DNA of 64,000 nucleotides from Scilla litardierei (lineage: Eukaryota; Streptophyta; Magnoliopsida; Asparagales; Asparagaceae). Where the stretch lies: the NCBI GenBank assembly GCA_030789695.1, contig CM061142.1, positions 46,503,987 to 46,567,986 on the forward strand, in the 5' to 3' direction. The notes under the pieces were generated by a model. The model was given only the letters and a program-made list of their open reading frames with translations. It did no database searches and was not told the origin of the DNA. A program made the position numbers and the translations under genes. Below, piece after piece: positions 29,881 through 41,217 of the stretch (its first letter is position 1; the number at the start of each line of letters is the position of its first letter).

Positions 29881-31506
29881 TCAAGAGGAAGCGGCAGGAT
29901 CTGCAGCAGCAGCAGGCTCTGCAGGAGAAGTGGTGGTCACAGGAACATCTGGAATGTCAGTGGGGGCGACGGCAGAAGTGGCAATCTCTGGAGCACCAAC
30001 AGTAGTGGCCTCGGGAGCACCAGTCGGAGCATCCACTGCAGGAGCGGTGGCAATAGGTGTGCTCTCGGGGGCACCAGCAGACGAAGCAGCAGCATCATCA
30101 CCAGAAGTGCCCTCAGGGGCACGAGTGGAAACACGACAAAGCTCCTCAATATCCTCCTCATCCAACTCATCCTCGTCAGAAAAAGACGGAGGGACCTCAA
30201 TATCAAGGCGTCGAGCGATACGGCAGAGAATCTCCTCAGAACGAGCCTGACGAGACTCCAAACGACGGATCGAACGAACGACATCGGCAAGAGTGGTAGA
30301 GGGAGCAGCAGAGGCAGAGGCAGAGGCAGATGCTGAAGGTGTCGTCCTCTGAACGTGACGGAGCGCCGCAAGAGACTTCTTGACGGCCGTCGTGTTCAGG
30401 GGAGGACCAAGTGGACGCTCATCTTCACGAAGAAGTGTGACACGGAAGTGTCGAAAAACAAGGGTCAACACGCACGGGAAGGGGATGTGAGCCGATTTCA
30501 TGGTCTTGCGAATACACTCGAAAGAGTCCATCTTATCGAGTATAATGCGAGCCCAGTTAATCGAGCTCCCCATGAAAATAGCGTAGATCAACTTCAGAAA
30601 AGGCTGGGACGGTAGAGATGATGAGCCGTACTTGGGAAGCAAGCACGACTTCAGAATCAAATTAAGGACCCAGGCGTTAGGCTTGAAGGATTTTGAGGGT
30701 ACGCCAATCATGGCGGGAGGAATCTGATGGAAAATCTCAGAAAGGATGGTCTGATCAATGGAAGAAATATCATCTACAGAAATGTCAGAGGGGAGGAGGC
30801 CATACGAGGAGATACCCAAAATCTCTCCTAAGATTTCTGCCGTGAGGACTATAGGAGTCCCCAAAACAGTCGTCTCAATCGAGTGGGTCTCGTCGTACTG
30901 ACCCCGGATCCTATTGGCATAGAATAGTTTGACTAAACGAGGGTAGGGGTGAGGATTCGCCTTAGGATCATATCGAAGGTAATCGATAAGACCCGAAGAC
31001 GACAAAAGATCAGCTAGCCCTATGAAGTCACTAATCTGGACGAAATGCTCCAGAAGCAGCGGGCAATGTTCGATACGGTTGTAAGCCGCGAGACACATAG
31101 GGTCGTCGCGACACAACGAGATATCGACACCGCCTACCGGCATCGGAGCCTTTCCCTTAGGCTTACGGGTAGACGTACGTGGTCGGGAGCTAGACTCAGG
31201 ATGGGTAGGAGGAGTGGCTTCCCTATGAGTCTCAGGCTCGGCTCTATACTCGGAATCGGAATCGGTAGGATTATGGAAAGAGGAGGGAGAGGCAAGCACC
31301 TTGGTCTTGGGCTTAGGCTTGGGCTTGGGCTTGGGTTGAGCACGGGGCTTCGCTTTCGTCGTCCTCTTACGCTTAAGAGGATGCGAAGACGAAGAGGGTT
31401 CGGTAGGTTTTGAATGATGTTTCGGAGGAGGAGGGTCCGAGGGTGGAGAATCTATGGTCATTGGCGAAGGGCCAGAGGGAGTGATCGGGATACGTGTATG
31501 AGCCAT
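29881..31506 (-). CDS. Third ORF of COP-B (541 aa)
   Basis: An intact homologue of the COP-A third ORF. I chose ATG 31506 because MAHTRIPITPSG matches MAKTRIPIASSG of COP-A. The first 110 residues are Pro/Lys-rich (KRKRTTKAKPRAQPKPKPKP). The core keeps GKAPMPVGGVDISLCRDD, LVKLFYANRIRGQYDETHS, FKPNAWVLNLILKSCLLPKY and FRHFRVTLLREDERPLG. The tail is Ala/Thr/Pro-rich and poorly conserved. There is no membrane segment. Core conservation with a divergent tail suggests past selection on the core. Function is unknown; a nuclear role is inferred from the basic N-terminus. Confidence 0.8.
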   Translation of the reverse strand: MAHTRIPITPSGPSPMTIDSPPSDPPPPKHHSKPTEPSSSSHPLKRKRTTKAKPRAQPKPKPKPKPKTKVLASPSSFHNPTDSDSEYRAEPETHREATPPTHPESSSRPRTSTRKPKGKAPMPVGGVDISLCRDDPMCLAAYNRIEHCPLLLEHFVQISDFIGLADLLSSSGLIDYLRYDPKANPHPYPRLVKLFYANRIRGQYDETHSIETTVLGTPIVLTAEILGEILGISSYGLLPSDISVDDISSIDQTILSEIFHQIPPAMIGVPSKSFKPNAWVLNLILKSCLLPKYGSSSLPSQPFLKLIYAIFMGSSINWARIILDKMDSFECIRKTMKSAHIPFPCVLTLVFRHFRVTLLREDERPLGPPLNTTAVKKSLAALRHVQRTTPSASASASASAAPSTTLADVVRSIRRLESRQARSEEILCRIARRLDIEVPPSFSDEDELDEEDIEELCRVSTRAPEGTSGDDAAASSAGAPESTPIATAPAVDAPTGAPEATTVGAPEIATSAVAPTDIPDVPVTTTSPAEPAAAADPAASS

Positions 31507-31847
31507 AAGCACGACACGACACAAGAGATCGGAAACCCTAGCCGAAGTGATATAACCCTAGCCGAAATAGAAACCCTAGCCGAAATAGAATGATACCCTA
31601 ACCCTAAGCACAAGAAACTAACCCTAGACAGGAGATAGGAGAGAGAGAGGGGGGTTTACCCTAGGAGGAGGTCGACGGAAAACGGCCGGAGATGTGGTCG
31701 GAAAACGGCGACGGGAGAGGGAGGAAGACGAAGGGTCGGGGGGTTTTGAGCTGAGAAGGGGTTTTCGATCGACTAAAAGAGATAATAGTCGGTCGAGATG
31801 ACTAAATAAGTCGATTAGAAGCCAAAAGACGCAATTGCCCCCGTCAC

Positions 31848-32039
31848 AACTAGTCGGTCTCAGTTCAAGCACTGACCGACTAGATCACGATCTAGTCGAT
31901 CGGTCAATGAGCTTGAACCGACTAGTTGTAAACAGTGACTGAACCCAAGTTAACTGACAAGAATTAGTCGGTCTGTGTTCATTTACTGACCGACTAGATC
32001 TCAATCTAGTCGGTTGGTCACTGAACATGAACCGACTAA
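31848..32039 (-). promoter_or_regulatory. Internal palindrome array upstream of COP-B third ORF
   Basis: Two full modules, then degenerate half-sites (31770-31815) and CTTATTTAGT (minus strand, about 31802-31811) at the same place as CTTATACT in COP-A. It ends about 340 bp before the ATG. The rest of 31507-32288 is leader-like and AT-rich spacer. Confidence 0.65.
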
Positions 32040-32288
32040 AGAGGTCCAAAAATTGAAAATCTATGAACTTTGATTTCTCTCCTAATCACACTTGGATGAA
32101 ACATCAAAATACTCTCAATAATCATTATACTACCCCATTAAACATCGAAAATCTGAAATTTGACGATTACGCACAAATCGAGCGACAATTCCGAAAATTC
32201 AACAAAAATCCAGAAAATTTCAATACTTCAAGCATGAGCAAATATAACGAATAGAATAGCATGCAAGAATATTGAATCAAAACGAATC

Positions 32289-32504
32289 CTATATCTCGGA
32301 TTCGCCCATAATCCCCAATTCTCGACGTAACCGCACAAAGGAGTCCTCCTTTAGGGGTTTCGTGAAAATATCGGCGATTTGTTTCTGGGTTTCAACGTAC
32401 ACTAATATGATGTCCTTTTTAGCAACATGATCATCTAAGAAATGGTGTCGGACATCTATGTGTTTCGAACGGGAATGGTGTACCGGGTTCTTGGAAAGAC
32501 ATAT
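32289..32504 (-). pseudogene. COP-B RNase H C-terminal end
   Basis: The last part of pol ([41 protein letters not shown]) with its natural stop at 32289. COP-C sits directly upstream. CATAT (32500-32504) is its target duplication, and pol continues at 39580. Confidence 0.93.
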
Positions 32505-34234
32505 TGTTGAGTATTGGACTCCCCGGATTTGGTTTTGGATGATGAGCAAACATAAATATATCATGAACTAACAATTTGTGATCGCAGTTATGGAGATCGT
32601 CGCCAAATTCATGTGAACATCCAAAGCGACGTCTCAAGACTTCTCAAAGCGCGTGATCGCATGCCTAAAGCTTCGTTGAAGCTTTTGTGCCTTCCTTGAA
32701 GTCGAGAATGAAGATTGAAGCTTTGAAGACGGATCGTTAAGGTTTTTCTTATAGTCTTTTAGCTTCGATCTATAGAATGTTAAGCCTTGAGTAATTCTTA
32801 CATTCATATCTTCATATCGCTCATATCGTAGCTCTAGGATCTTAGTACAAGTTCATTCTAAACTCCTCGAAGCATCGCGCTTCGATTCGGACTTGTTTGT
32901 GTATGTTAGTTGGTACAAGAAGAAGTACTGACCGACTAGATGGCAATCTAGTCGGTCAGCAAAGCTTCTTGGACCGACTAGTTTACTTCCTTAATTTCTT
33001 GTCAGTACTGTTTACAGTTAGTCGGTCTACGTTGACTCACCGACCGACTAGTTTGTGAACTAGTCGGTCAGTGATCCTTCTTTGACCGACTAGTTGTGAC
33101 TTACTGTTCATACTAAATTTCTCCTAAGCTACTGTTTATCGTTAGTCGGTCTAAGAACGTTTGGTGACCGACTAGTTGACAATCTAGTCGGTCAACTTTT
33201 GCTCTTGGACCGACTAAGTCAACTTGTGTTCAGACTATTTCATTTTGCCTCTTAGTCGGTCTAAGTTCACTGACCGACCGACTAGTTGTGAAACTAGTCG
33301 GTCAGACAGTCTTCTTGAACCGACTAGATTTCTAGGTCTGAAATTCAATCTGTTCTCAGTTCACCTCTTAGTCGGTTCATGTTATTTCACCGACCGACTA
33401 GTTGATGAACTAGTCGGTCAGTGGTTGTTCTTTGACCGACTAGTCTGCTTCAGATTTAGATCCGTTGGAGTTTTGAAAGCGACGTTTCTCTCTCTCATTT
33501 CCCTTGATCCTTTAAATACCTGAAGGGGTTATTTCATAGGATCCAAGGCTGCCATTTCCAGAGCTCCATTGATTCAAAGAGAAAGCTTTCAACTCTCATC
33601 TTCAAGCTCTCCCATTCTCAAGAATCTCTCCATCACTCTTATTCTTCAAGAGAGATTCATTGGTTGTGAGCCTTCCAAGCCAAGGGCTTGATTCTAGGTC
33701 ATCCATATCTACCCTAGGCTTCCATTGCTGGTCATCTTCTTGAAGCTAGGGTTTGGTGCCATCTTCCTCCATCAAAATCCTCTTTGCCCTAATTTGGTAA
33801 GAAATCTCAAGGCATAGGTATTTTGTTGGTAAGCATTTCATTTCAGTTATATTTGAATTGTACACTCTCGGTTGTGAGAGGTTTTGCGTGATCCCGGGTT
33901 GTGGGAGTCACGGACATCGATTGTAGGTCGATTGCCTTGCGAGGTTTTCGCAAGTGGGCATATTGGAAATCTTGAGTTAGGGTTTCTAACTCAAGTATCC
34001 GGAGGGGATCCGGGTGGTTGGGACGTAGGATCACCGGGAACAAGTCGGGGAGACTTGGGTGGATCCGAACCCATTAAACCATTTGTTTGCGTTTGCATTT
34101 ATTCTTGTTGATCGTTGTTATTCCGCATTGTTGTTTGTTAATTGCACGATAATTAGGAATAACTCTCCCTATTATTTAAAAGTACTATTCACCCCCCCCT
34201 CTAGTACATGTGCAGTGGCTTCTAGGGCACTACA
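32505..34234 (+). repeat. COP-C left (5') LTR
   Basis: Starts TGTTGAGTATTGG and ends GGGCACTACA. It has five palindrome modules (32905-33444), a TATA-like TTTAAATA (33511-33518), and a hairpin leader about 33864-34066 with loops GGTTGT, GGGTTGT, GGTTT, GGTTT, GGGGA and GGGGA. There is no gene in it. Confidence 0.95.
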
Positions 34235-34236
34235 AT

Positions 34237-34250
34237 TGGTATCAGAGCCA
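34237..34250 (+). promoter_or_regulatory. COP-C primer-binding site, initiator Met tRNA
   Basis: TGGTATCAGAGCCA two bases after the 5' LTR, a full match to the initiator tRNA-Met 3' end. Confidence 0.95.
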
Positions 34251-34284
34251 AGTTCAAAGCTACACATAGCCAAAGTTGAGAGCT

Positions 34285-36585
34285 ATGACGAACAACGACT
34301 ACAACGTCTTCAAGAACCGCGATGGAGCTTCTTCAGTTATGGAAGGACTATCCTCCGTCAGGCCTCCTCACTTCAACGGTACCAACTACGGGTACTGGAA
34401 ATGCCGGATGCAAATTTTCCTCCGGAGCGCTTCACTATGGAGAGCCACCATGACGGAGTATGTCGAGCCTTCCGAAGAAGATTTCGCGAAGTGGACTCCC
34501 GCGGAGGTCGCCGCGGAAGTAGCCAATGCCAAGGCAATGAATGCCTTGAATTGTGCGTTGGAGCCCGAGGACTTCAACAAGATATGCACATGTAAGAGTG
34601 CATATCAAATATGGAACCAACTCCTCATATTGCACGAAGGATCGAGTACGGTAAAAGATTCTAAACTCGTCGTTGCTAATAAAGAATTTGAGTTGTTTCA
34701 TATGGAGCAGGGCGAAACCATGAAGGAATATTACGCTCGCTTCGTGGATATATCAAACGACTTGGAAGCTCTTGGGAAGGTCTATACCCAAAAGGAGAAA
34801 GTTGCAAAGATTATCGACGGTCTTCCATCACATTGGGAAAAGCGTACCTACGCCATCGAGGAAGGTAACGACATGAATAAATATACCGTCACACAACTAA
34901 TGGGTACCTTGTTGTCTTACGAGGTACGCAAGGATAGTAAGATCCGAATGAAGGAAAAGATGAAAGCGTACTTGAAGCAAGATGAGCCAAAGAAAAAGAC
35001 GATTGCCTTCAAGGCCGCTCCATCTACCGATGATGAAGAATCGGAAGACGATTTGGACATGGAATCCATTGCCTGTATGGCAAGGAATTTCGATCGATTC
35101 CTCCGAGAAGGTATATCTTTGAATAAATCTAAAGTTAGTTCGACTAATGCTTCTACTCCCGTGTGTTATAAATGCAACAAGCCAGGACACATCAAACCGG
35201 ATTGTCCTCTCTACAAACACAAGGAGAAAGGGAAAGCATCGAAGTACGACAAGTCGAGAAAGTACAAGAAAGGACTTGTTGGCACATTCACCGACTCCGA
35301 AGAGGATTCCTCAAGTGGAGAGTCGGATGATGGAAGAGTGGAGAAAGCAAAACTTTGCTTCATGGCGAATGCGACAAAAGTTCGAAAGTCCTCATTCGAT
35401 GATAGCGAGGATGAAAGCGAGGATGGTAGCGAGGATGGGAGCGGAGAACCTACTATTGATGAAATGAGGTTAGCAAACCAAGAAATTTGGTCTAAATTTA
35501 CTAAATTAGTAGATAGATATAATAAGACCAAAGATGAACTTGTTAGCCTCCAAACCTCTCCTAAGTCTACCATCACCAACAATGACACCATTGTTGAGAC
35601 ACTCGCCAATGAGAAAGCAAGTTTGCTTACTCATAATGGCTTGTTGAGAAATGAGGTGAAGTCCCTCAAATCTCAACTTGAGCATGTTCTTGTTGAGGAT
35701 TCGGATGAACATGTGATAGCGGATTTGACGTCTCAAAACTCAACTTTGAGTATTGAGAATAAGAATCTCAAATCACGTGTTTATGTGCTCACATCGCAAG
35801 TATCCACGTTGGATGCTTCTTTGCATTCTCTCAAAGAGAAGTATGAGTGCATGTTAGGCCGTATCAATGATTTCAATAAAGGTAAGGGCCATTTGGATAA
35901 TAGCCTAAATGACTTACTTCCGGCCAAACACCACATTGGCTTGGGGTATAAGATGGGAGACTCATCCAAATCGCCTACCACCTTTGTTAGGCCGACATCC
36001 GATGCCTCGACGAGTGGGAGCAAACACCACATTGGTAGTTCTCCTACCAATAGTGCTTCCACTTCGTACACACCCCCGATTGGAAAGAAACCCACTTTGG
36101 GTAGACCTCCAAAGAGGGGTCATGCATTTTTGTACTCACATGCTATGCCACGTAGGAACACACATCCTACTCCACCGGTGCATGCTATTAATGATTTTTA
36201 TGCTCCGCACCCACGAGCACGTGCAAACACTCATATGAGACACCCACATGCACGTAATCATGCTCATGCACATCCTCATGCTTATGTTCAAACATCTCAT
36301 CCACATGTGCATGCATACTCTCATAATCATCCTCATGCATACACACATCATAATGCTATTGCTAGACCTCATGCTCCTAGGCCACATGCACCACATAGAA
36401 ATCAACCTTTTGTGCATGCAACTACTAGGAAGAGGATTCCCAAAATGTACACTATTTGGGGTCCCAAGAACACTAGCGATGATGCTATGAATGTTTATGT
36501 GAAATCATATATTAATGATGTTATTTTGAATGATGATTATGTTGGGAAGTCAAGTTCCTCTTGGACTTGGTTGCCGAAGGGTTAG
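34285..36585 (+). CDS. COP-C Gag (766 aa)
   Basis: An intact Sirevirus-type Gag. ATG 34285 (MTNNDYNVFKNRDGASS) is the natural start; an upstream in-frame TTG is unlikely. It has the Gag core FNGTNYGYWKCRMQIFLRSA, zinc knuckle CYKCNKPGHIKPDC, acidic linker (DDSEDESEDGSEDGSGE) and a long coiled coil. The C-terminal region is extremely His-rich (HPHARNHAHAHPHAYVQTSH and on). It is the only protein of this element. A clean ORF in a young, mobile, pol-less element suggests that its Gag is useful for its own packaging. Confidence 0.93.
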   Translation: MTNNDYNVFKNRDGASSVMEGLSSVRPPHFNGTNYGYWKCRMQIFLRSASLWRATMTEYVEPSEEDFAKWTPAEVAAEVANAKAMNALNCALEPEDFNKICTCKSAYQIWNQLLILHEGSSTVKDSKLVVANKEFELFHMEQGETMKEYYARFVDISNDLEALGKVYTQKEKVAKIIDGLPSHWEKRTYAIEEGNDMNKYTVTQLMGTLLSYEVRKDSKIRMKEKMKAYLKQDEPKKKTIAFKAAPSTDDEESEDDLDMESIACMARNFDRFLREGISLNKSKVSSTNASTPVCYKCNKPGHIKPDCPLYKHKEKGKASKYDKSRKYKKGLVGTFTDSEEDSSSGESDDGRVEKAKLCFMANATKVRKSSFDDSEDESEDGSEDGSGEPTIDEMRLANQEIWSKFTKLVDRYNKTKDELVSLQTSPKSTITNNDTIVETLANEKASLLTHNGLLRNEVKSLKSQLEHVLVEDSDEHVIADLTSQNSTLSIENKNLKSRVYVLTSQVSTLDASLHSLKEKYECMLGRINDFNKGKGHLDNSLNDLLPAKHHIGLGYKMGDSSKSPTTFVRPTSDASTSGSKHHIGSSPTNSASTSYTPPIGKKPTLGRPPKRGHAFLYSHAMPRRNTHPTPPVHAINDFYAPHPRARANTHMRHPHARNHAHAHPHAYVQTSHPHVHAYSHNHPHAYTHHNAIARPHAPRPHAPHRNQPFVHATTRKRIPKMYTIWGPKNTSDDAMNVYVKSYINDVILNDDYVGKSSSSWTWLPKG

Positions 36586-37843
36586 TTCCTTTAACCCTTC
36601 AATGCTTGGTACCATGAGTTTATGATCATGTTATGGGTACCAAGGCATATGTTTATAAAATTGAGTTTGATTATATTAATTTATGGGTTACAATAATTTT
36701 TATTTCGTATTTCAAATTTGTTGTCTAACCCATTGGATCCAAAAGGGTTTTTGGATACCAAAATGAAGTTTTCTAGGTTCAATCCACCGTGGGATACCAA
36801 CCCTACCAACTCCTCAATTTGCGAAGACTTTCATTCAAACGGAGTTGATGGTGCTTAGGTAATGCACCAATGTAGGGGGAGCTGAATGGTGTAAGTATGT
36901 TATTATATTTGGTATCCATGAGGGTTGAATGCATGCTTGGTTAGAATCTATTTCTTTACATTGGTATCATTTTGTTTCTCCTAGCATGATAGAATTGTGA
37001 ATGCCATAAATGCTTTGAAATTCATATCTACTTTTGGCATGACATGTTTTAAAAATTATTTTGATGATTTTCGTATTACTTTTATCACCTTGTCACTTCT
37101 CATCGCACACTTCACTTAGTTTTGATGTGCTTTTACTTTATGTTCATTTTCGATCGATATTGTGACTTTTGATATTCTATGATGTGCACCACTCTTCTGA
37201 CGGTTCATTCCTTTGTGCACATTTTATGTATGTCTCTGATATTGATTTCGTCGCTTGACGATTTATTTTGATTCAATAGCTTTAGTTGTATGAAAACATA
37301 GAATTGTTTTCCATGCACTAAAATAGCTATAAATGTTGATATTGAAGAGTAAATTCATTTCATCAATAAGTGAATTTACATTTGATATTTTGATGATTTA
37401 AGTTTTCGATTTTCGACTATGGTCTCATTGACACGCTTTGACTTTATTCGAAGTTTATTTTGGTGTCATATGAAACGTGGTCGTATTCTTAGACTCCCAT
37501 GCTTAATGAATTATTTAGCCATTAATTATTGTCATTTGCTTCCTCCCGCTCTTTTTGGATTATGCCAAAGGGGGAGAGATATAATAATGGTATAATAATG
37601 GCATGTGCTAAATGATAATTTACCATGAATCTAATTTGATATGTTAGATTCAGGGGGAGTTAAGATATAAAATTTCAAATATTGGATTTGAATCTTTACT
37701 TTCATCGTCTGCTTGATGTATGTGCTTATTATTTCATATGGAACTAATGTGTCATCAATGCAGGGGGAGTAAGTATATTCCATTTAGTTCATTATTTTTG
37801 ATTATTATATATGTTGGTTTGTCATCACCAAAAAGGGGGAGAA
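36586..37843 (+). other. COP-C noncoding interior with five polypurine tracts
   Basis: There is no coding region. Tracts of the AGGGGGAG type lie at about 36874, 37569, 37652, 37762 and 37835, the last directly before the 3' LTR. The part from about 37200 matches the 3' untranslated regions of COP-A and COP-B. The first bases after gag resemble the gag-pol junction of COP-A (TTGGTACCATGA), so pol and the third ORF were removed as one block. Confidence 0.85.
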
Positions 37844-39574
37844 TGTTGAGTATTGGACTCCCCGGATTTGGTTTTGGATGATGAGCAAACATAAATATAT
37901 CATGAACTAACAATTTGTGATCGCAGTTATGGAGATCGTCGCCAAATTCATGTGAACATCCAAAGCGACGTCTCAAGACTTCTCAAAGCGCGTGATCGCA
38001 TGCCTAAAGCTTCGTTGAAGCTTTTGTGCCTTCCTTGAAGTCGAGAATGAAGATTGAAGCTTTGAAGACGGATCGTTAAGGTTTTTCTTATAGTCTTTTA
38101 GCTTCGATCTATAGAATGTTAAGCCTTGAGTAATTCTTACATTCATATCTTCATATCGCTCATATCGTAGCTCTAGGATCTTAGTACAAGTTCATTCTAA
38201 ACTCCTCGAAGCATCGCGCTTCGATTCGGACTTGTTTGTGTATGTTAGTTGGTACAAGAAGAAGTACTGACCGACTAGATGTCAATCTAGTCGGTCAGCA
38301 AAGCTTCTTGGACCGACTAGTTTACTTCCTTAATTTCTTGTTCAATACTGTTTACAGTTAGTCGGTCTACGTTGACTCACCGACCGACTAGTTTGTGAAC
38401 TAGTCGGTCAGTGATGCTTCTTTGACCGACTAGTTGTGACTTACTGTTCATACTAAATTTCTCCTAAGCTACTGTTTATCGTTAGTCGGTCTAAGAACGT
38501 TTGGTGATCGACTAGTTGACAATCTAGTCGGTCAACTTTTGCTCTTGGACCGACTAAGTCAACTTGTGTTCAGACTATTTCATTTTGCCTCTTAGTCGGT
38601 CTAAGTTCACTGACCGACCGACTAGTTGTGAAACTAGTCGGTCAGACAGTCTTCTTGAACCGACTAGATTTCTAGGTCTGAAATTCAATCTGTTCTCAGT
38701 TCACCTCTTAGTCGGTTCATGTTATTTCACCGACCGACTAGTTGATGAACTAGTCGGTCAGTGGTTGTTCTTTGACCGACTAGTCTGCTTCAGATTTAGA
38801 TCCGTTGGAGTTTTGAAAGCGACGTTTCTCTCTCTCATTTCCCTTGATCCTTTAAATACCTGAAGGGGTTATTTCATAGGATCCAAGGCTGCCATTTCCA
38901 GAGCTCCATTGATTCAAAGAGAAAGCTTTCAACTCTCATCTTCAAGCTCTCCCATTCTCAAGAATCTCTCCATCACTCTTATTCTTCAAGAGAGATTCAT
39001 TGGTTGTGAGCCTTCCAAGCCAAGGGCTTGATTCTAGGTCATCCATATCTACCCTAGGCTTCCATTGCTGGTCATCTTCTTGAAGCTAGGGTTTGGTGCC
39101 ATCTTCCTCCATCAAAATCCTCTTTGCCCTAATTTGGTAAGAAATCTCAAGGCATAGGTATTTTGTTGGTAAGCATTTCATTTCAGTTATATTTGAATTG
39201 TACACTCTCTGTTGTGAGAGGTTTTGCGTGATCCCGGGTTGTGGGAGTCACGGACATCGATTGTAGGTCGATTGCACTTGCGAGGTTTTCGCAAGTGGGC
39301 ATATTGGAAATCTTGAGTTAGGGTTTCTAACTCAAGTATCCGGAGGGGATCCGGGTGGTTGGGACGTAGGATCACCGGGAACAAGTCGGGGAGACTTGGG
39401 TGGATCCGAACCCATTAAACCATTTGTTTGCGTTTGCATTTATTCTTGTTGATCGTTGTTATTCCGCATTGTTGTTTGTTAATTGCACGATAATTAGGAA
39501 TAACTCTCCCTATTATTTAAAAGTACTATTCACCCCCCCTCTAGTACATGTGCAGTGGCTTCTAGGGCACTACA
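37844..39574 (+). repeat. COP-C right (3') LTR
   Basis: 1731 bp, the partner of the left LTR. It has the palindrome array 38245-38784 and TTTAAATA at 38851-38858. One hairpin has a longer intact stem here (CACTTGCGA, loop GGTTT, TCGCAAGTG) than in the left copy. Confidence 0.95.
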
Positions 39575-41217
39575 CATATTGCACTTTGGTTGTCCACCAT
39601 GATAGGGCAAGTATCACAGTTTATACCAAAGTCTTTAAGTGTGTGTCTCATCCAAAGAACTTGAGCACATGCGGCACCGGCGGCAATGTATTCCGCCTCG
39701 ATGGTTGAAAGTGATACGGAATTTTGCTTCTTGGAAAACCAAGAGACAAGGGAATTTCCTATAAAATGGCAAGTGCCACTAGTACTTTTCCGGTCAGATT
39801 TGCATCCCGCATAATCGGCATCACTATATGAGATTAACTCATACGTGCTAGATTTTAGATAAAGTAATCCAAAATCAAGTGTATAACTTAGATAACGGAA
39901 AATACGTTTTACCGCTACTAAGTGAGACTCCTTAGGTTGAGACTGATAACGAGCACATACGCATACGGCAAACATAATATCGGGCCTACTTGCGGTAAGA
40001 TAAAGTAAACTACCTATCATACCTCGATATAGACGAATGTCTACATCCTTACCGCCCGTATCCTTATCAAGATGCGTAGTCGTGCTCATTGGAGTCTTTT
40101 TCCCGGAGGCATTCTCCATTCCAAATCGCTTAAGCAACTCCACTGTATACTTCGTTTGGTGGATGAAGATTGCATCGTCCATTTGGCGAATTTGGAGACC
40201 TAAGAAATATTTGAGCTCACCCAGGTGGCTCATCTCAAATTGATCCTTCATCACATTAGAAAACTCTTCGCAAAGAGCAAAGTTAGTAGCATCGAAAATG
40301 ATATCATCAACATATATTTGAACTAAAATTATATCATTATTCGAATACTTAACAAATAATGTGGAATCAACTTCTCCCATTTTAAAACCCAAATCCAAAA
40401 GAAAATTCTTTAAACGATCATACCAAGCTCGAGGAGCTTGTCTCAAACCGTAAAGCGCTTTCTTTAGTTTAAAAACATGATTTGAAAATTTTTCATTAAT
40501 AAAACCCGGAGGTTGAGAAACGTAAACTTTCTCAACAACATCTCCATTTAAAAATGCACTTTTAACATCCATTTGAAATAATTTAAAATCCTTATGGCAT
40601 GCAAAAGACAATAATAATCTAATTGATTCTAATCTAGCTACCGGAGCGAAGGATTCTTCGAAATCAATACCTTCCTCTTGACGGTAGCCTTGAGCAACTA
40701 ACCGAGCTTTGTTCCGGACGACGACTTGGTTTTCATCGGTTTTGTTCTTGAAAATCCACTTTGTCCCTATGACGGTGTGGTTCTTTGATGGCAATGGAAC
40801 AAGCTCCCAAACTTCATTCCTCTCGAATTGAATGAGTTCCTCCTCCATGGCTAAGATCCAAGCGCTATCTTCGCATGCTTTATTAACATTCTTTGGCTCT
40901 ATCGAGGAGGCAAAGGCACAATGAGCGAAGTAGTTCACTTGTGATCTCGTCTTGACACTATCATTGATATTGCCAATGACTTGCTCATGAGGATGGTCAC
41001 GAATGGTATGAAGCCGTTTGGGAATACCTTGATCACTAGGAACATTCTCAACAACTTCATTAGACGGGTTAGTCTCAATAGAATCAATAGAATCATTAGA
41101 GTTAGAATTACCAATTGAATCACATAAGACATCTATAGAGTCATCATCATTAGTAATTCTAGTTGGAACAAATCCTTCATTAAATGACACATGAAGCGAT
41201 TCCTCGATCGTTGAGGT
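39575..41217 (-). pseudogene. COP-B RT / RNase H
   Basis: Copia RT with [41 protein letters not shown], the catalytic [23 protein letters not shown] and RNase [18 protein letters not shown]. It is open from the TGA at 41218 to the COP-C insertion. The last 70 codons lie beyond COP-C at 32289-32504. Confidence 0.93.

Larger units (their letters stand above)
32505..39574 (+). mobile_element. COP-C: gag-only copia element
   Basis: 7070 bp with LTRs 32505-34234 (1730 bp) and 37844-39574 (1731 bp), target duplication CATAT at 32500-32504 and 39575-39579, in opposite orientation to COP-B. It holds LTR, initiator-Met primer site, intact gag, 1.26 kb noncoding with polypurine tracts, LTR. There is no protease, integrase, RT or third ORF. 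LTRs differ at about five bases plus short indels, so it moved recently and must have used pol from a relative. Confidence 0.95.
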
